Notes: generated by a model from the sequence alone, not told the origin. A stretch of 64,000 nucleotides of DNA from UBA1014 sp964344035 (GCA_964344035.1 CAYFLK010000003.1:59225-123224), one strand, 5' to 3'; shown: positions 8,701-17,942, counted from the stretch's first letter. Numbers and translations are program-made.

Positions 8701-9216
8701 ATGCACAGGTTTGCTTCGTACACGTTAATGGAGACCATGTTTGCAATGAGTATTGCCGTCGTGTTGCTGGCGGCTGCATCCAAACCGTTACTGGAAATAC
8801 ATCATATGGCGGTGAAACAAAATGAGCAAACCATTATTCATGCGGAATTTATTCGTTTTCTCATCATGCTCAAATCAGAATTGATTCAGGCAGGTTATCA
8901 TCTGAATGATCAGAAATCCGCAATCCAGATTGAGGAGGATACCATCACTTTGAAGAAAGACTTGAACCGGGATGGAGACACAGACGACTCGCTTGAGAAA
9001 ATTGTCTACAGGTTTTTTCCGGAACAGCAAAAACTGAGCCGGAAATCCGGTGGAGGAAATTTCCAGGCACTGATTCAACCTCTCCGGTTGCTGCGGTTTG
9101 ATCAACTTCCGGTTGCGGAGGGAAATGCCGCAGCACCCAGATGCATCGTGGTCTCTGGTCAAATCTCAGAGAATTCCCCGGTTGTGCCAACCACCCTATG
9201 TCCCTTGGTTCTTTAA
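8701..9216 (+). CDS. Second prepilin-like protein, PilW/GspJ-like size class
   Basis: A very short leader (MHRFAS) precedes YTLMETMFAMSIAVVLLAA, a degenerate prepilin motif that keeps the Glu at mature position 5 and the hydrophobic helix. The rest (about 145 residues) is polar. It includes TITLKKDLNRDGDTDDSLEKIVYRF, reminiscent of PilW-type minor pilins, where an expected-type calculation of strands and an Asp-rich loop are common. Together with the preceding gene it looks like a two-gene minor-pilin unit. Family assignment within minor pilins is uncertain. It could also be a pseudopilin of type II secretion. Confidence 0.6.
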   Translation: MHRFASYTLMETMFAMSIAVVLLAAASKPLLEIHHMAVKQNEQTIIHAEFIRFLIMLKSELIQAGYHLNDQKSAIQIEEDTITLKKDLNRDGDTDDSLEKIVYRFFPEQQKLSRKSGGGNFQALIQPLRLLRFDQLPVAEGNAAAPRCIVVSGQISENSPVVPTTLCPLVL

Positions 9217-9337
9217 GCATGAATAATCCAAAGTCTAAGCAGTGATTTTGCACACCATAAGTTTGAACATCGATAGAAAAAAGTGCAGAATCATCAAGAG
9301 TTCAACCCCTTTTCATTTTCACATCAAAGGACGAGTA

Positions 9338-9757
9338 ATGAAATTTCTGCACACCATGATCCGTGTACAAAACCTGGAAGATGCACTCGATTTTTTCCAA
9401 AATAAAATGGGCCTGAAGGAAATCCGCAGGAAGGACGTACCCAAGGGTCGTTTCACCTTGGTTTTTCTTGCCACCGAGGAGGGAGAACCATGTTTGGAAC
9501 TGACTTACAACTGGGGTCAGGGAACCCCCTACAGCGTGGGGAGAAATTTCGGACACGTTGCTTATTCCGTGAAAAACATTTATCAGTACTGCGCTGAACT
9601 GCAAAAGAAAGGGGTTAAAATCCTGCGTCCGCCCCGAGACGGGAAAATGGCGTTTATCCGCAGTCCCGATCAGATTTCCATCGAACTGCTTCAAGAAGGA
9701 GACCCTCTTCCTCCTGAAGAACCCTGGCAGTCAATGCCCAACCAGGGGGAATGGTGA
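9338..9757 (+). CDS. gloA: Lactoylglutathione lyase (glyoxalase I)
   Basis: The enzyme converts the hemithioacetal of methylglyoxal and glutathione to S-lactoylglutathione. The 139-residue protein aligns along its length with E. coli GloA: KFLHTMIRV at the start, CLELTYNWG in the middle, FGHVAYSV, and SIELLQE near the end. The four metal ligands are present as His5, Glu54, His73 and Glu116. An upstream in-frame extension to 9242 is open but has no family match. ATG at 9338 follows AAAGGACGAG and fits the family start. The next gene begins one base after its stop, so they are likely co-transcribed. Confidence 0.93.
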   Translation: MKFLHTMIRVQNLEDALDFFQNKMGLKEIRRKDVPKGRFTLVFLATEEGEPCLELTYNWGQGTPYSVGRNFGHVAYSVKNIYQYCAELQKKGVKILRPPRDGKMAFIRSPDQISIELLQEGDPLPPEEPWQSMPNQGEW

Positions 9758-9758
9758 G

Positions 9759-10310
9759 GTGAAGCGATTTTTCAAATACCTGCTCTACAAGCGGATAATC
9801 CGTCCAATTGCGCATAGCACCGGTTCAATCAAGCAGGTCAGCTGGGGCGTGGCACTGGGGGTTTTTTTCGGTCTTACCCCCACTGTCGGCATCCAAATGT
9901 ACTCAATTGCAGTCATCTGGGCTTTTTCCAGGTACATGCTGGACATTCATTTTAACCTGCCAGCCGCGGTTGCAATGGTCTGGATTTCGAACCCGGTTAC
10001 CATGATCCCGCTTTACTATTTATTTCTGGTAACAGGATATTATTCCCTGGGTACGGAAGAAACCCTGTCATTCAGCCATTTTGATTCTCAACTGAAGGCG
10101 ATTTCCCAGATGGAAGATTTTTGGGGGTCTGTAACTGAAGGGACCAGATTTCTACTGCTGGATCTCGGATGGCCCATGCTGATCGGGGGGATTCTCTATG
10201 CTGTCCCCGGGGCCGTTATCAGTTACTGGGTGACAATCCGCCTCCTTTCCCGTTACCGCGCAAGCCTGCGGAGAAACAGAAGTGAGCGTTCCAGGAACAA
10301 GGTTCTTTAG
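9759..10310 (+). CDS. DUF2062 family inner-membrane protein
   Basis: The 183-residue protein has three or four hydrophobic segments. It carries the DUF2062 signature: SWGVALGVFFGLTPTVGIQ near residues 28-46 and AMVWISNPVTMIPLYYL near residues 72-88. The molecular role of this family is not established; members are often found near glycosyltransferases or envelope genes. Translation starts at GTG, one base after the gloA stop, and ends one base before the next start, so gloA, this gene and the TPR gene form a tight unit. The C-terminus is strongly basic (RYRASLRRNRSERSRNK). Confidence 0.8.
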   Translation: MKRFFKYLLYKRIIRPIAHSTGSIKQVSWGVALGVFFGLTPTVGIQMYSIAVIWAFSRYMLDIHFNLPAAVAMVWISNPVTMIPLYYLFLVTGYYSLGTEETLSFSHFDSQLKAISQMEDFWGSVTEGTRFLLLDLGWPMLIGGILYAVPGAVISYWVTIRLLSRYRASLRRNRSERSRNKVL

Positions 10311-11525
10311 ATGAAGCCTGAAGGTCCTGAAAGGAATAAAACCGTGGATGAGCATCTCTCTGACTCGCGAGCAGAGCAGCTCTATCGCAGGGGGAACAGG
10401 TTTTATGAAAACAAACGCTGGAGTGATGCCGAAAATGCGTGGAAGCAATCATACCTGGAGATGCGTCAGCCCGATAAATCGTCTGGATGTGTTCGGAAGC
10501 AACCCGGAAAACGTCCACATTGGCGGACCGTTTCCGCTGTCTTTCTCGTCATTTTATCCCTTTACACATGCATCTTCGTCTTGTTCCCCAGGCAGGAAGA
10601 TCCAGCGGCCCAGTTGATGTTTGTGGGCAATCAGCGTGAACGTTCCTTCTGGGAGGAATGGTGGGATACCGGGCGTCCTTCGATGCGGTTCTCCGGACCG
10701 AGGCTGCTGGCGGAGGATTTATTTCCAATGCTGCGTGAAAGTATGCGCAGACTGATGAGGGGAGATCGACAGGATGCAGGAGGGTCTGCTCACAATGAAT
10801 TGCGGAAGTGGCTGAAAAATACCCGTGGTGTCCCTGGAAAGCAGGGACCGGTCGATTTTTATGCTTTGACCGGGAGGGGTTTGTTTAATTCCAGGAAATA
10901 TCAGGAAGCCATCGACACCTACAAGGAAGGTCTGCATTATGCCGAGAACCCTGAGCAACTGGGCGAGATGTATCAGGAACTCGGGACCGCTTACTACTAC
11001 CAGGGGTATCACCTGCAGCCCGATGGTCTGGCGAAGTACGAACTGCCACTGGTCAGAAAATCCATTGACGCCTACATGGAGGCAATCAAGTATATGGATG
11101 AACCATACCTTTATGGAAACATGGGATGGGGTTATTATCTGCTGAACGAATTCGACGAAGCCGTGGATTACAGCAAAAGGGCATTGGAGTTGAATCCGAC
11201 GCTGGTTTATGTCCGCATGAACATGGGCATCTCATATTTGCGGATGAGGGACTATTCCCGCGCTTTTCAGTCATACCAGGAGATTGCTCAGTTCCTTCCG
11301 GATCCAACTGAATACGACGGGGGAATCCGAGACCTGCGTGAACTCCAGTTACAGCGTCCGGGACAATTTCCCTTCAGTCATTTCATAATCGGATACCTGC
11401 TGATGCAACAGGGACATTACCAGGAATCAAGGGATTCACTGACTGTTTTCCTAAGCAGTCGTTTCCCGCTGAATGCATGGAAAAACAAGGCACTGGAAAT
11501 GCTGGAAAAAATGGTCGCGGATTGA
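10311..11525 (+). CDS. Membrane-anchored TPR-repeat protein
   Basis: The 404-residue protein starts with a polar, cytoplasmic-type region that contains one TPR-like helix pair (AEQLYRRGNRFYENKRWSDAE). A single membrane span follows near residues 75-92 (VFLVILSLYTCIFVLF), then a large domain outside the membrane. That domain has at least three TPR units: the segment around FYALTGRGLFNSRKYQEAID, YGNMGWGYYLLNEFDEAVDY and RMNMGISYLRMRDYSRAFQ. TPR units mediate protein contacts, and no enzyme motif is visible. It begins directly after the DUF2062 stop and converges on the HNH gene. Confidence 0.72.
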   Translation: MKPEGPERNKTVDEHLSDSRAEQLYRRGNRFYENKRWSDAENAWKQSYLEMRQPDKSSGCVRKQPGKRPHWRTVSAVFLVILSLYTCIFVLFPRQEDPAAQLMFVGNQRERSFWEEWWDTGRPSMRFSGPRLLAEDLFPMLRESMRRLMRGDRQDAGGSAHNELRKWLKNTRGVPGKQGPVDFYALTGRGLFNSRKYQEAIDTYKEGLHYAENPEQLGEMYQELGTAYYYQGYHLQPDGLAKYELPLVRKSIDAYMEAIKYMDEPYLYGNMGWGYYLLNEFDEAVDYSKRALELNPTLVYVRMNMGISYLRMRDYSRAFQSYQEIAQFLPDPTEYDGGIRDLRELQLQRPGQFPFSHFIIGYLLMQQGHYQESRDSLTVFLSSRFPLNAWKNKALEMLEKMVAD

Positions 11526-11531
11526 GTAAAA

Positions 11532-11867
11532 CTACCTCTCGAATTCATCCTCCTGCCCCGACCGGATCAGGAATTCTTCCCATTCTTCCGGTCGCATGTT
11601 TTTTTTCAGGTTATTGCATTTCTTGCAGCAGGGGGCAACGTTCTTGCGCTCGGTCAATCCTCCGCGCGATAGGGGGATAATGTGGTCCATGGTAAGTTCC
11701 TTTGCTGGTGTGGCTGAACGGCAGTAATGGCAGCGGTTTCTTCCCCGGTAGTTTTTCCACCACTGAGACTGGCGCAACAGCCGGGCTTTTTCTTTTTCCC
11801 TTCGTATGTGTTGCGGATCTATGAACTGAAAACCGCTGAGATTGTTTTCCACTAAAATTTCCTCCAA
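11532..11867 (-). CDS. HNH endonuclease domain protein
   Basis: The 111-residue protein is a small HNH nuclease of the type with structural zinc. It has RCHYC, then MDHIIPLSRGG (the catalytic DH and support His), KNVAPCCKKCNNLK (the second Cys pair and the Asn), and a short tail. Such free-standing HNH proteins may act on DNA in repair or restriction, or be remnants of mobile genes. Nothing mobile is visible around this one. Its start overlaps the 3' end of tolB by 16 bases, suggesting co-transcription from the tolB side. Confidence 0.85.
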   Translation of the reverse strand: MEEILVENNLSGFQFIDPQHIRREKEKARLLRQSQWWKNYRGRNRCHYCRSATPAKELTMDHIIPLSRGGLTERKNVAPCCKKCNNLKKNMRPEEWEEFLIRSGQEDEFER

Positions 11868-13168
11868 CTCCAGTTTGGAGCGCTTTCTTCGAAATCCCGC
11901 GGGGTGCGCGTCAAACGGCGTCTGCCTGTCCCGTCAACAAAGATCACATAAAGTTTGTAGACCCCGGTTGAATTGGAGGCAAACACGATTTGTTTCCCAT
12001 CCGGAGACCATGCGGGCTGTTCGGAGTTATACCGCCCCCTTGTCAGAGAGCGTTCTTCTTCGGTAAAGGGGTCCATCAGATAAATTTGTGCGTGACCCCG
12101 GCTGATCCGGGTAAAAGCGATGAGGGTACCATCCGGAGACCAGGACGGATCACTGCTGGCGCCACGGCCAAAGGTCAGTCTGAAAATCACCCCTGTTTCC
12201 ATCTGCTGATAATAAATCTGTTCCTGTCCGTTTCTGTCTGAAACGAAAACCAGCTGTTGATTGTCCGGTGACAAGGAAGGCGCAGTGTCGATTGCTCGAT
12301 GTGTAGTCAAGCGTTTTTCCTTGCGGCGCCGTAAATCAAAAATGTATAGATCAGTATTCCCTCTGCGGCTGAGAGTGGCTATCACCCTGTTTCCGTCGGA
12401 AAACCAAGTGCCCCCGCTCACATTGAGAAAATTGTTGGAGGCGGAACTGATGCTGTTGTCAGAACTCAAAATCGTGATCGGTCTGCCCTTGAGCTTATCA
12501 TATATGATGCTGGTGCCGCTGCGACTGAGAGTGGTATAGAGGATGGTCCTGCCGTCAGGACTCCAGCGCGGGAACAGGCTGATATACGCATTGCGGGAAA
12601 TGGCCGCCAGCTTGTTGCCATGGGTGTTCACCCGCGCAATTATTTTCCGGCGGGATGGCTGTTTCAGGGTGAATGCGACCGTCGTCCCGAGAATCCCGGG
12701 AAGGCCGGTCAGTTTCTCCGTCATATGATTGACCAGCTCCATCAGTTTTGCTTCGCGGAACTGATTTTTGCGAAGGGGCAGCTGCAGTGGGAACAGGGGC
12801 AGGCCTTCGGTGTCAGTCACAGTGATTACCAGCGTTTTCCTGTCTTCTTCGGCTTTAAGATTGATGAAGATCTTCATGTCCAGCCGTGCCTGATCCTCGA
12901 GCCTGCATGCTCGGTAACGTGATTGAATAATCCGGAAAACGCCGCTTCTGCAGAGGTTTCTGTCTATCACCCTCAGCCAGCGGGGAGATTCGGGGTGTTT
13001 CTTGAAATCAGGTTCTGTTTTCATTGCCACTGAAAACCTAGAAAACCCAAGCCCGCTGATGACGATTTCTTCACTTGAAAAAGTTTGGGCCTTTAATGGA
13101 CCTGCCGCCATCCCAAACCATAAAAGCAGGATTCCAGATGCAAGGTGTGAATATTGATTAATTTTCAT
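11852..13168 (-). CDS. tolB: Tol-Pal system beta-propeller protein TolB
   Basis: TolB is the periplasmic partner of Pal and TolA in outer-membrane constriction during division. A signal peptide (MKINQYSHLASGILLLW to GPLKAQ) precedes the N-terminal alpha/beta domain. The C-terminal half holds at least five propeller blades, each with a variant of SPDG: PRWSPDGRTILY, PSLSPDNQQLVFVSD, PSWSPDGTLIAFTR and PAWSPDGKQIVFASN. The 438-residue length is normal. The start at 13168 is chosen over 13180 because it begins directly with the signal peptide. The TonB/TolA-like gene lies 23 bases upstream, so they form a tolA-tolB pair, separate from tolQ-tolR-pal at 29.7-32.0 kb. Confidence 0.9.
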   Translation of the reverse strand: MKINQYSHLASGILLLWFGMAAGPLKAQTFSSEEIVISGLGFSRFSVAMKTEPDFKKHPESPRWLRVIDRNLCRSGVFRIIQSRYRACRLEDQARLDMKIFINLKAEEDRKTLVITVTDTEGLPLFPLQLPLRKNQFREAKLMELVNHMTEKLTGLPGILGTTVAFTLKQPSRRKIIARVNTHGNKLAAISRNAYISLFPRWSPDGRTILYTTLSRSGTSIIYDKLKGRPITILSSDNSISSASNNFLNVSGGTWFSDGNRVIATLSRRGNTDLYIFDLRRRKEKRLTTHRAIDTAPSLSPDNQQLVFVSDRNGQEQIYYQQMETGVIFRLTFGRGASSDPSWSPDGTLIAFTRISRGHAQIYLMDPFTEEERSLTRGRYNSEQPAWSPDGKQIVFASNSTGVYKLYVIFVDGTGRRRLTRTPRDFEESAPNWSWRKF

Positions 13169-13191
13169 GCAGAAAAACACAGAGTTCGAAT

Positions 13192-14892
13192 TCAGGGAAT
13201 AATGCGTACTGTGACAATGTAAGGGGGGTTTTGGGCAAGCGCTTCAGGCAGGGGATTGAGCTGGGTATTGCGTATGGCCAGTTCTGCTGCCCGGTTGTAT
13301 GCCTGGTTGGGGCTGCTTTCTATGATCTGGTGACTGATGATTTGGCCTGAAATACCTATCTCAAGCATTATCCTCACGTACAAATCCCCTTTGAAACCGC
13401 CGAGCTTTGCGCGCACCTTCGATTTTATGTGCTGGTTGTATTCCTCAATTGCTTGTTTCAGCAGTTGTATTTGCTCCAGTTTTATAAATGAATCGTCCTC
13501 CACGTCTTTTTGAGAATCAGCTGTAACTTTTTCAGGCTGCAGATCAATCAAGGGTTTATCCAGCTGGGGTTCCGGTTCCGGAACCGGCAGTTTCATCTCC
13601 CTGTCAGAAACCCCCAACGGCTCCGGACGCAAGAGCGGGGCCTCTGCGGTAGTTTGCGGAAGGGAAGGGAGCTTTGACAGGTCTTTTGAAAGTGCGGGGT
13701 CTATATCCGCTTTGAGCGGGCTGGGACGGACAGTAAGGGGCGAATCAAGATTGAATTTCTGAGCGGGTATTGTCAGCGGGGTTTCTATTTTAGGCAGTAT
13801 CTCAACCGGCGCCACCGGTTTTGGTGTAGAAAACGGTGGCAGTGTTCCTGGTCTTCTCAGTGGCAGCGGCTGCTTCGGTTTCATACTTGAAATGGATGAT
13901 TTGTGCACGGACGGGAGTTTGGGGATTGTTTTCTTTATCACGGGTTTTGAAACTTGTGGCTGGATGCGCACTGCTTTAGGAACCCTCACCTCTGGCACCT
14001 GAATGGTTGTTGTTGGAGGTAATGTTATTCCGGAGGAAGGCAGGTCACTGGGAAGCTGACTCGCAGTTTTTTTAGATTTTCTTGATTTGATGGGAGAAGG
14101 AGGTACCGGGGATTTTTTTACTTGCGGTAGATCCGTCACAATTTCCAAAGACCGTTCAGGCATGATAGACCCATCACGTTTCAAGGGCAAAACAGAAGGA
14201 GGGGCGGGTTTTTCTGGAGCAGGGAAGCGTGTAGAGATAGGCTTCAACTCCTTTTTTTCGGGTAATAACGGAGCTTCTTGTTCCACGGGTAACAATGCTT
14301 GCGGGGTAGTTATTTGCTGTGGCAAAGTAACTTCCACACGGGGAGCTTCAATTGCAGGTTTTTTAAGTGTTTTGGGTTCAGGTTTAGCAATTTGTGAAGT
14401 CAGGGAAGAAGGACGGGTCAGTGGCTTGCCGGTCAGTACAGGTTTGCTTAAAACAGGTTTGGGTTTCGCGGGTTTAGGTTGTATGGGTTTTGGTTTCTCA
14501 GGTTTGGGTTGCACGGGTTTGCTTAACTCAGGTGGAGCAGGTTCGGGTTTCTTTTGTTTACCGGGTTGGGCTTTCTTTTGTACCTTAACCTCTGCTCGGG
14601 GTTTGGTTTCAGGTACGCGAGCGGGTTTCGGCATTTCAATGCGGATGCCAATCCTGGCTTTGACAGGAGGGATTTCCCAAACCCTGTTTGCCACCTTGTT
14701 TATTATGAATCCCAGCAGCAGGATGTGCAGGACCAGAGACGCCAGAACGGTTATTTTGAAAGGTCCTTCGCTGGAAGGAAAGTGGACACCTTCCATCCTT
14801 CCGCCGGTTTTTCTTGCGGAAAAACCTCTCCAGAAGACTGTAAAATGGGGTGCCAGGCGTAATTTACGCGAAAAAACCGTTTTTCCCCACAT
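13192..14892 (-). CDS. Proline-rich TonB/TolA-like energy-transducing protein
   Basis: The protein has one membrane anchor (ITVLASLVLHILLLGFIINK, about residues 47-67). A very long Pro/Lys-rich spacer follows, with repeated KPKPIQPKP-type motifs and many PLP, KPV and PQV steps over some 400 residues. The C-terminal domain (GDLYVRIMLEIGISGQIISH to NPPYIVTVRIIP) has the TonB/TolA C-terminal fold pattern. The gene lies 23 bases upstream of tolB, so it most likely fills the TolA role, linking TolQR in the inner membrane to TolB-Pal. The spacer is far longer than in TonB (239 residues) and unlike the Ala/Lys helix of E. coli TolA. ATG at 14892 is used; a TTG at 14895 and an ATG at 14796 are alternatives. 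Confidence 0.78.
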   Translation of the reverse strand: MWGKTVFSRKLRLAPHFTVFWRGFSARKTGGRMEGVHFPSSEGPFKITVLASLVLHILLLGFIINKVANRVWEIPPVKARIGIRIEMPKPARVPETKPRAEVKVQKKAQPGKQKKPEPAPPELSKPVQPKPEKPKPIQPKPAKPKPVLSKPVLTGKPLTRPSSLTSQIAKPEPKTLKKPAIEAPRVEVTLPQQITTPQALLPVEQEAPLLPEKKELKPISTRFPAPEKPAPPSVLPLKRDGSIMPERSLEIVTDLPQVKKSPVPPSPIKSRKSKKTASQLPSDLPSSGITLPPTTTIQVPEVRVPKAVRIQPQVSKPVIKKTIPKLPSVHKSSISSMKPKQPLPLRRPGTLPPFSTPKPVAPVEILPKIETPLTIPAQKFNLDSPLTVRPSPLKADIDPALSKDLSKLPSLPQTTAEAPLLRPEPLGVSDREMKLPVPEPEPQLDKPLIDLQPEKVTADSQKDVEDDSFIKLEQIQLLKQAIEEYNQHIKSKVRAKLGGFKGDLYVRIMLEIGISGQIISHQIIESSPNQAYNRAAELAIRNTQLNPLPEALAQNPPYIVTVRIIP

Positions 14893-15077
14893 CAAGGCTT
14901 GACTTCTTCCAGCAGAAAATAGTGTGATACCAAGTGTTTTGCGGGGCAGTATTTGCGTGAACCCCGCAGGAACTCCCGGATTCGCTGGATTGCGGACCGA
15001 GGTTTGTCTGAAACTAGGGAAGGTTTAATCACAATGACAACCTCTCCCCAATGAAAACCTGATTTTGGGATACTGCC

Positions 15078-15353
15078 ATGACCAAATCGGAACTTGTTGA
15101 TGCAATTAATCAAGAAACCGGACTCAGCAAAGCTGATTCCGAACGTGCACTGAAAGCCTTCATGAACGCTGTGGAAGGCGCTTTAAGCCAAGGTAACCCT
15201 GTCTCACTGATCGGGTTTGGCACCTTCTCGGTCGTCCAGCGTGCGGCCCGCACTGGGCGCAACCCGCGTGAGCCTGGAAAAGTCCTCCAGATTCCAGCAT
15301 CAAAAGCGGTCAAATTCAAAGCCGGAAGCAAGTTGAAGCAAGCGGTGAACTGA
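15078..15353 (+). CDS. hup: DNA-binding protein HU
   Basis: This is a 91-residue histone-like protein that bends and compacts DNA as a dimer. It begins MTKSELVDAINQETGLSK and has the core ALSQGNPVSLIGFGTFSV. The DNA-embracing arm carries RTGRNPREPGKVLQIP, with the conserved Arg-Asn-Pro turn, and is followed by FKAGSKLKQAVN. IHF subunits differ in this arm, so HU is the better call. It is transcribed away from the tonB/tolA-like gene, with about 185 bases between the two starts that must hold both promoters. Confidence 0.96.
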   Translation: MTKSELVDAINQETGLSKADSERALKAFMNAVEGALSQGNPVSLIGFGTFSVVQRAARTGRNPREPGKVLQIPASKAVKFKAGSKLKQAVN

Positions 15354-15368
15354 ATCCGGAAAACAAAC

Positions 15369-15390
15369 TGCGGCACGGTTACGTGCCGCA
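15369..15390 (+). terminator. Hairpin after the HU gene
   Basis: A 9-base-pair perfect stem (TGCGGCACG and CGTGCCGCA) with a GTTA loop lies 15 bases after the HU stop. The T-run is not directly adjacent: a TTTTT occurs only about 13 bases downstream. It may therefore be a terminator with a displaced U-tract, or a stabilising 3' hairpin. It also lies in the 90-base gap towards the convergent PBP gene and could act for both. Confidence 0.45.
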
Positions 15391-15444
15391 AAGAAATTGC
15401 CCGTTTTTCAGCATTGTCAAGCCCGGATTCTCCCAACAGTTTTA

Positions 15445-17826
15445 TCAAAGTTCCGGACCTTTCTGCGAATCAATGGATTGATTCCATTGATCCTGTGTAC
15501 AATCATCTGTACTCATCAAGTCAGACCGCGGTTCCGTTCCGGTTTTATAATGTTCTTCCAGGATTTCATCCGGAGGATCGCAGGCATTGGACCGTCTGCC
15601 GCTTTGATGGATTTTAACAGTGATTATCCCCGGTGGTTGGGGAAACTGTTCGGTGGGCAGATTGGCCACCGCATTTTTCATAAAATCCACCCAAATCGGC
15701 GCTGCTGCACGTGACCCTGCTTCATGCAGTCCCATGCTTCTGGGTTGATCGAACCCGACGTAAACCCCGGTCAGCAGCTGTGGAATAAATCCGATATACC
15801 ATGCATCCACATTATCGTTTGTAGTTCCCGTTTTGCCTGCTGAGGGACGTCCCAAAGCCCTTGCACGAAATCCTGTACCACGTTTGACAACATCCTGCAG
15901 AACGTCTGAAATCAGGAATGCTGTTTCCTCAGACAGGACCCTGGTCTCCTCCGTTTCACTCTCAATTAAAATCCGGCCGTTCTGATCTGCGACTTCCAGG
16001 ATGTAAATGGGCCTGGTCCGTTTTCCCTGGTTGGCAAAAACACCAAAGGCATTCACCATTTCCTGGAGTGTGACCGAAAATGAACCCAGGGCGATGGTCA
16101 GGTTTTTTTTCATGGGCGCGGATATACCCAGTTTGCGACTGTATTTAATGATGCGTTCCGGACCCTGATCCTCTATCAACCCTATAGTTGCAAGATTCAG
16201 GCTTTTCACCAGCGCGGTTCTCAACGAGACATTGCCCATCAGTTTGTTGCCGTAATTTTTCGGCAGCCAAATCTCTGCATCACCCACGGTAATTGTCCCG
16301 GTTTTAAATGCCCGCGGGCTGTCGACGAGGATACTGCTCAGGGTAAACCCGGCATCCAATGATGCTGAATAGACAATAGGTTTGAATGCTGATCCGGGTT
16401 GTCGCTTGGCCTGGATTGCCCGGTTGAACTCACTTTCCTCGTACTGATAGCCTCCTATCATGGCGAACACCTGCCCTGTCCTAGGCTGCATCGCGATGAG
16501 AGCGCCATTTACCAATGGTCGCTGATAAAGCTGCAGGCGAAACTGCTCCCGTATTGTATCATAATCAACCAGCTTTACCTGTATCACGTCTCCCCTGCTG
16601 ACCACCTCCTCGAGGTTTTTGTAAGGAGTTGGTTGATCACGACTGTTGTCTTCCGCATTCTGCCAGGATCGTACCCGTTTCCATTCAAGGAAACCCGAAG
16701 CTTCACCCAAATTGACAATTGCCAAGTCATTGCTTGTTTCAGTTACAACTCCATAGGAATTTGCGCCCAGCACCAAACGATTTGGTTTTGTTATTCGTGT
16801 GATTTCTTCGAAATCCAGGTTTTCTTCATCATCTAGCGTTAATGTTTCCAACGGCCCGCGATACCCCTGCCTTTTGGTTAAATCGAGCAAACCCTTTTGA
16901 AACGATTCATGAGCGGAAATCTGGTAATCCAGCCCCATGGCCATGCGTACCCGCAATCCTCCCTGGTATACTGTTTTTGCACCAAACTGCCGTATCAGGT
17001 ACCTGCGCACATGTTCAACGTAATAGGCAGTGTCTTCAGAGGTGAAATCGTCGATGCGAATCAGTTTGATCGGTTCTTGAGAGGATGTTCCATATTCCTG
17101 TTCAGTGATGAAATTCTCTTCACGCATTCTCTGCAGAACACGGTTGCGTTGCTGCAATGCCAGGTCTGGGTTGATATGTGGTGCGTAACGGGATGGGGCC
17201 GGCAGGAGTCCCACCAGCAGGGCGCTTTCAGCCAGTGAAAGTTCCTGCGCATGTTTCCCAAAATATCCCTGGCTGGCGGCTTCAACTCCCTCGGCATTTC
17301 CCAGAAACACCCTGTTCAGGTAGAGTTCAAGGATTTCCGTTTTGCTGAACTGCAGTTCCATCCTGAAGGCAAGCAAAATTTCCCGCAATTTGCGAATCAG
17401 CTGCTTTTCCTTGGTCAAAAGAAACTCCCTGGCCGTCTGCTGGGTTATGGTGCTTGCCCCTTGTACAAAACCTCCTGCCTGGATATCCACCAGCAAAGCT
17501 TTGAGCATGCGTAACGGATCTATCCCGAAATGCCGGAAAAAACGGGTGTCCTCACTGGCGATCAAAGCCTGAATCAGGTGGGGGGGCGCGTCCTCAAAAG
17601 GAATCAGGGTTCTTCTGTGAATGTACAGTTCTTCAATTTGATTCCCTTCACGGTCAAACAACACAGTGGGGAGGATTTCGTTGCGCTTGTGCAGCTCTGC
17701 CTCCAGATTTTTCGGCAACGTCTTGCTTAATTCGTAAAAGAAAATGCCCACCCCTGCAAATGTGAAGAGGGAAATTGCCAGTGTGGTCCAGAAAACCCAC
17801 TTGAAAATGCGGATGATGACTTTCAT
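15445..17826 (-). CDS. mrcA: Penicillin-binding protein 1A (bifunctional glycosyltransferase and transpeptidase)
   Basis: This class A PBP polymerises and cross-links peptidoglycan from the inner membrane. One N-terminal membrane span (WVFWTTLAISLFTFAGVGI) is followed by the GT51 domain with EDTRFFRHFGID (catalytic Glu near residue 93), GASTITQQ and LELYLN. An OB-like linker comes next, near residues 340-440. The transpeptidase domain has SxxK (PGSAFKP, Ser near residue 478), SxN (KSLNLAT) and KTG (AGKTGTT). The tail (about 60 residues) is polar. The 793-residue length fits PBP1A. It converges with HU across the 15369-15390 hairpin. Confidence 0.93.
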   Translation of the reverse strand: MKVIIRIFKWVFWTTLAISLFTFAGVGIFFYELSKTLPKNLEAELHKRNEILPTVLFDREGNQIEELYIHRRTLIPFEDAPPHLIQALIASEDTRFFRHFGIDPLRMLKALLVDIQAGGFVQGASTITQQTAREFLLTKEKQLIRKLREILLAFRMELQFSKTEILELYLNRVFLGNAEGVEAASQGYFGKHAQELSLAESALLVGLLPAPSRYAPHINPDLALQQRNRVLQRMREENFITEQEYGTSSQEPIKLIRIDDFTSEDTAYYVEHVRRYLIRQFGAKTVYQGGLRVRMAMGLDYQISAHESFQKGLLDLTKRQGYRGPLETLTLDDEENLDFEEITRITKPNRLVLGANSYGVVTETSNDLAIVNLGEASGFLEWKRVRSWQNAEDNSRDQPTPYKNLEEVVSRGDVIQVKLVDYDTIREQFRLQLYQRPLVNGALIAMQPRTGQVFAMIGGYQYEESEFNRAIQAKRQPGSAFKPIVYSASLDAGFTLSSILVDSPRAFKTGTITVGDAEIWLPKNYGNKLMGNVSLRTALVKSLNLATIGLIEDQGPERIIKYSRKLGISAPMKKNLTIALGSFSVTLQEMVNAFGVFANQGKRTRPIYILEVADQNGRILIESETEETRVLSEETAFLISDVLQDVVKRGTGFRARALGRPSAGKTGTTNDNVDAWYIGFIPQLLTGVYVGFDQPRSMGLHEAGSRAAAPIWVDFMKNAVANLPTEQFPQPPGIITVKIHQSGRRSNACDPPDEILEEHYKTGTEPRSDLMSTDDCTQDQWNQSIDSQKGPEL

Positions 17827-17942
17827 GAACTCCAGACTCTATGATGCTTGACGATGAACGAAGTTACTGGCAAATGAAAGGCAGGAGTAGGGAGAACCGG
17901 CATCCTGCGTCAGGAATTCGGATCGTATCTTCAACAATCCTG

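Noticed and set aside
14087..14902. Gly-rich open frame of 271 codons opposite the tonB/tolA-like gene
   Set aside because: It is the complement of a Pro/Lys-rich spacer; the minus-strand gene has a membrane anchor and a TonB C-terminal domain.
14892..15113. Short basic open frame that overlaps the starts of HU and the tonB-like gene
   Set aside because: Its first third is the reverse of the HU start, and it has no recognisable domain or ribosome site. The TGATG overlap with the tonB-like start keeps a slight possibility of a leader peptide.
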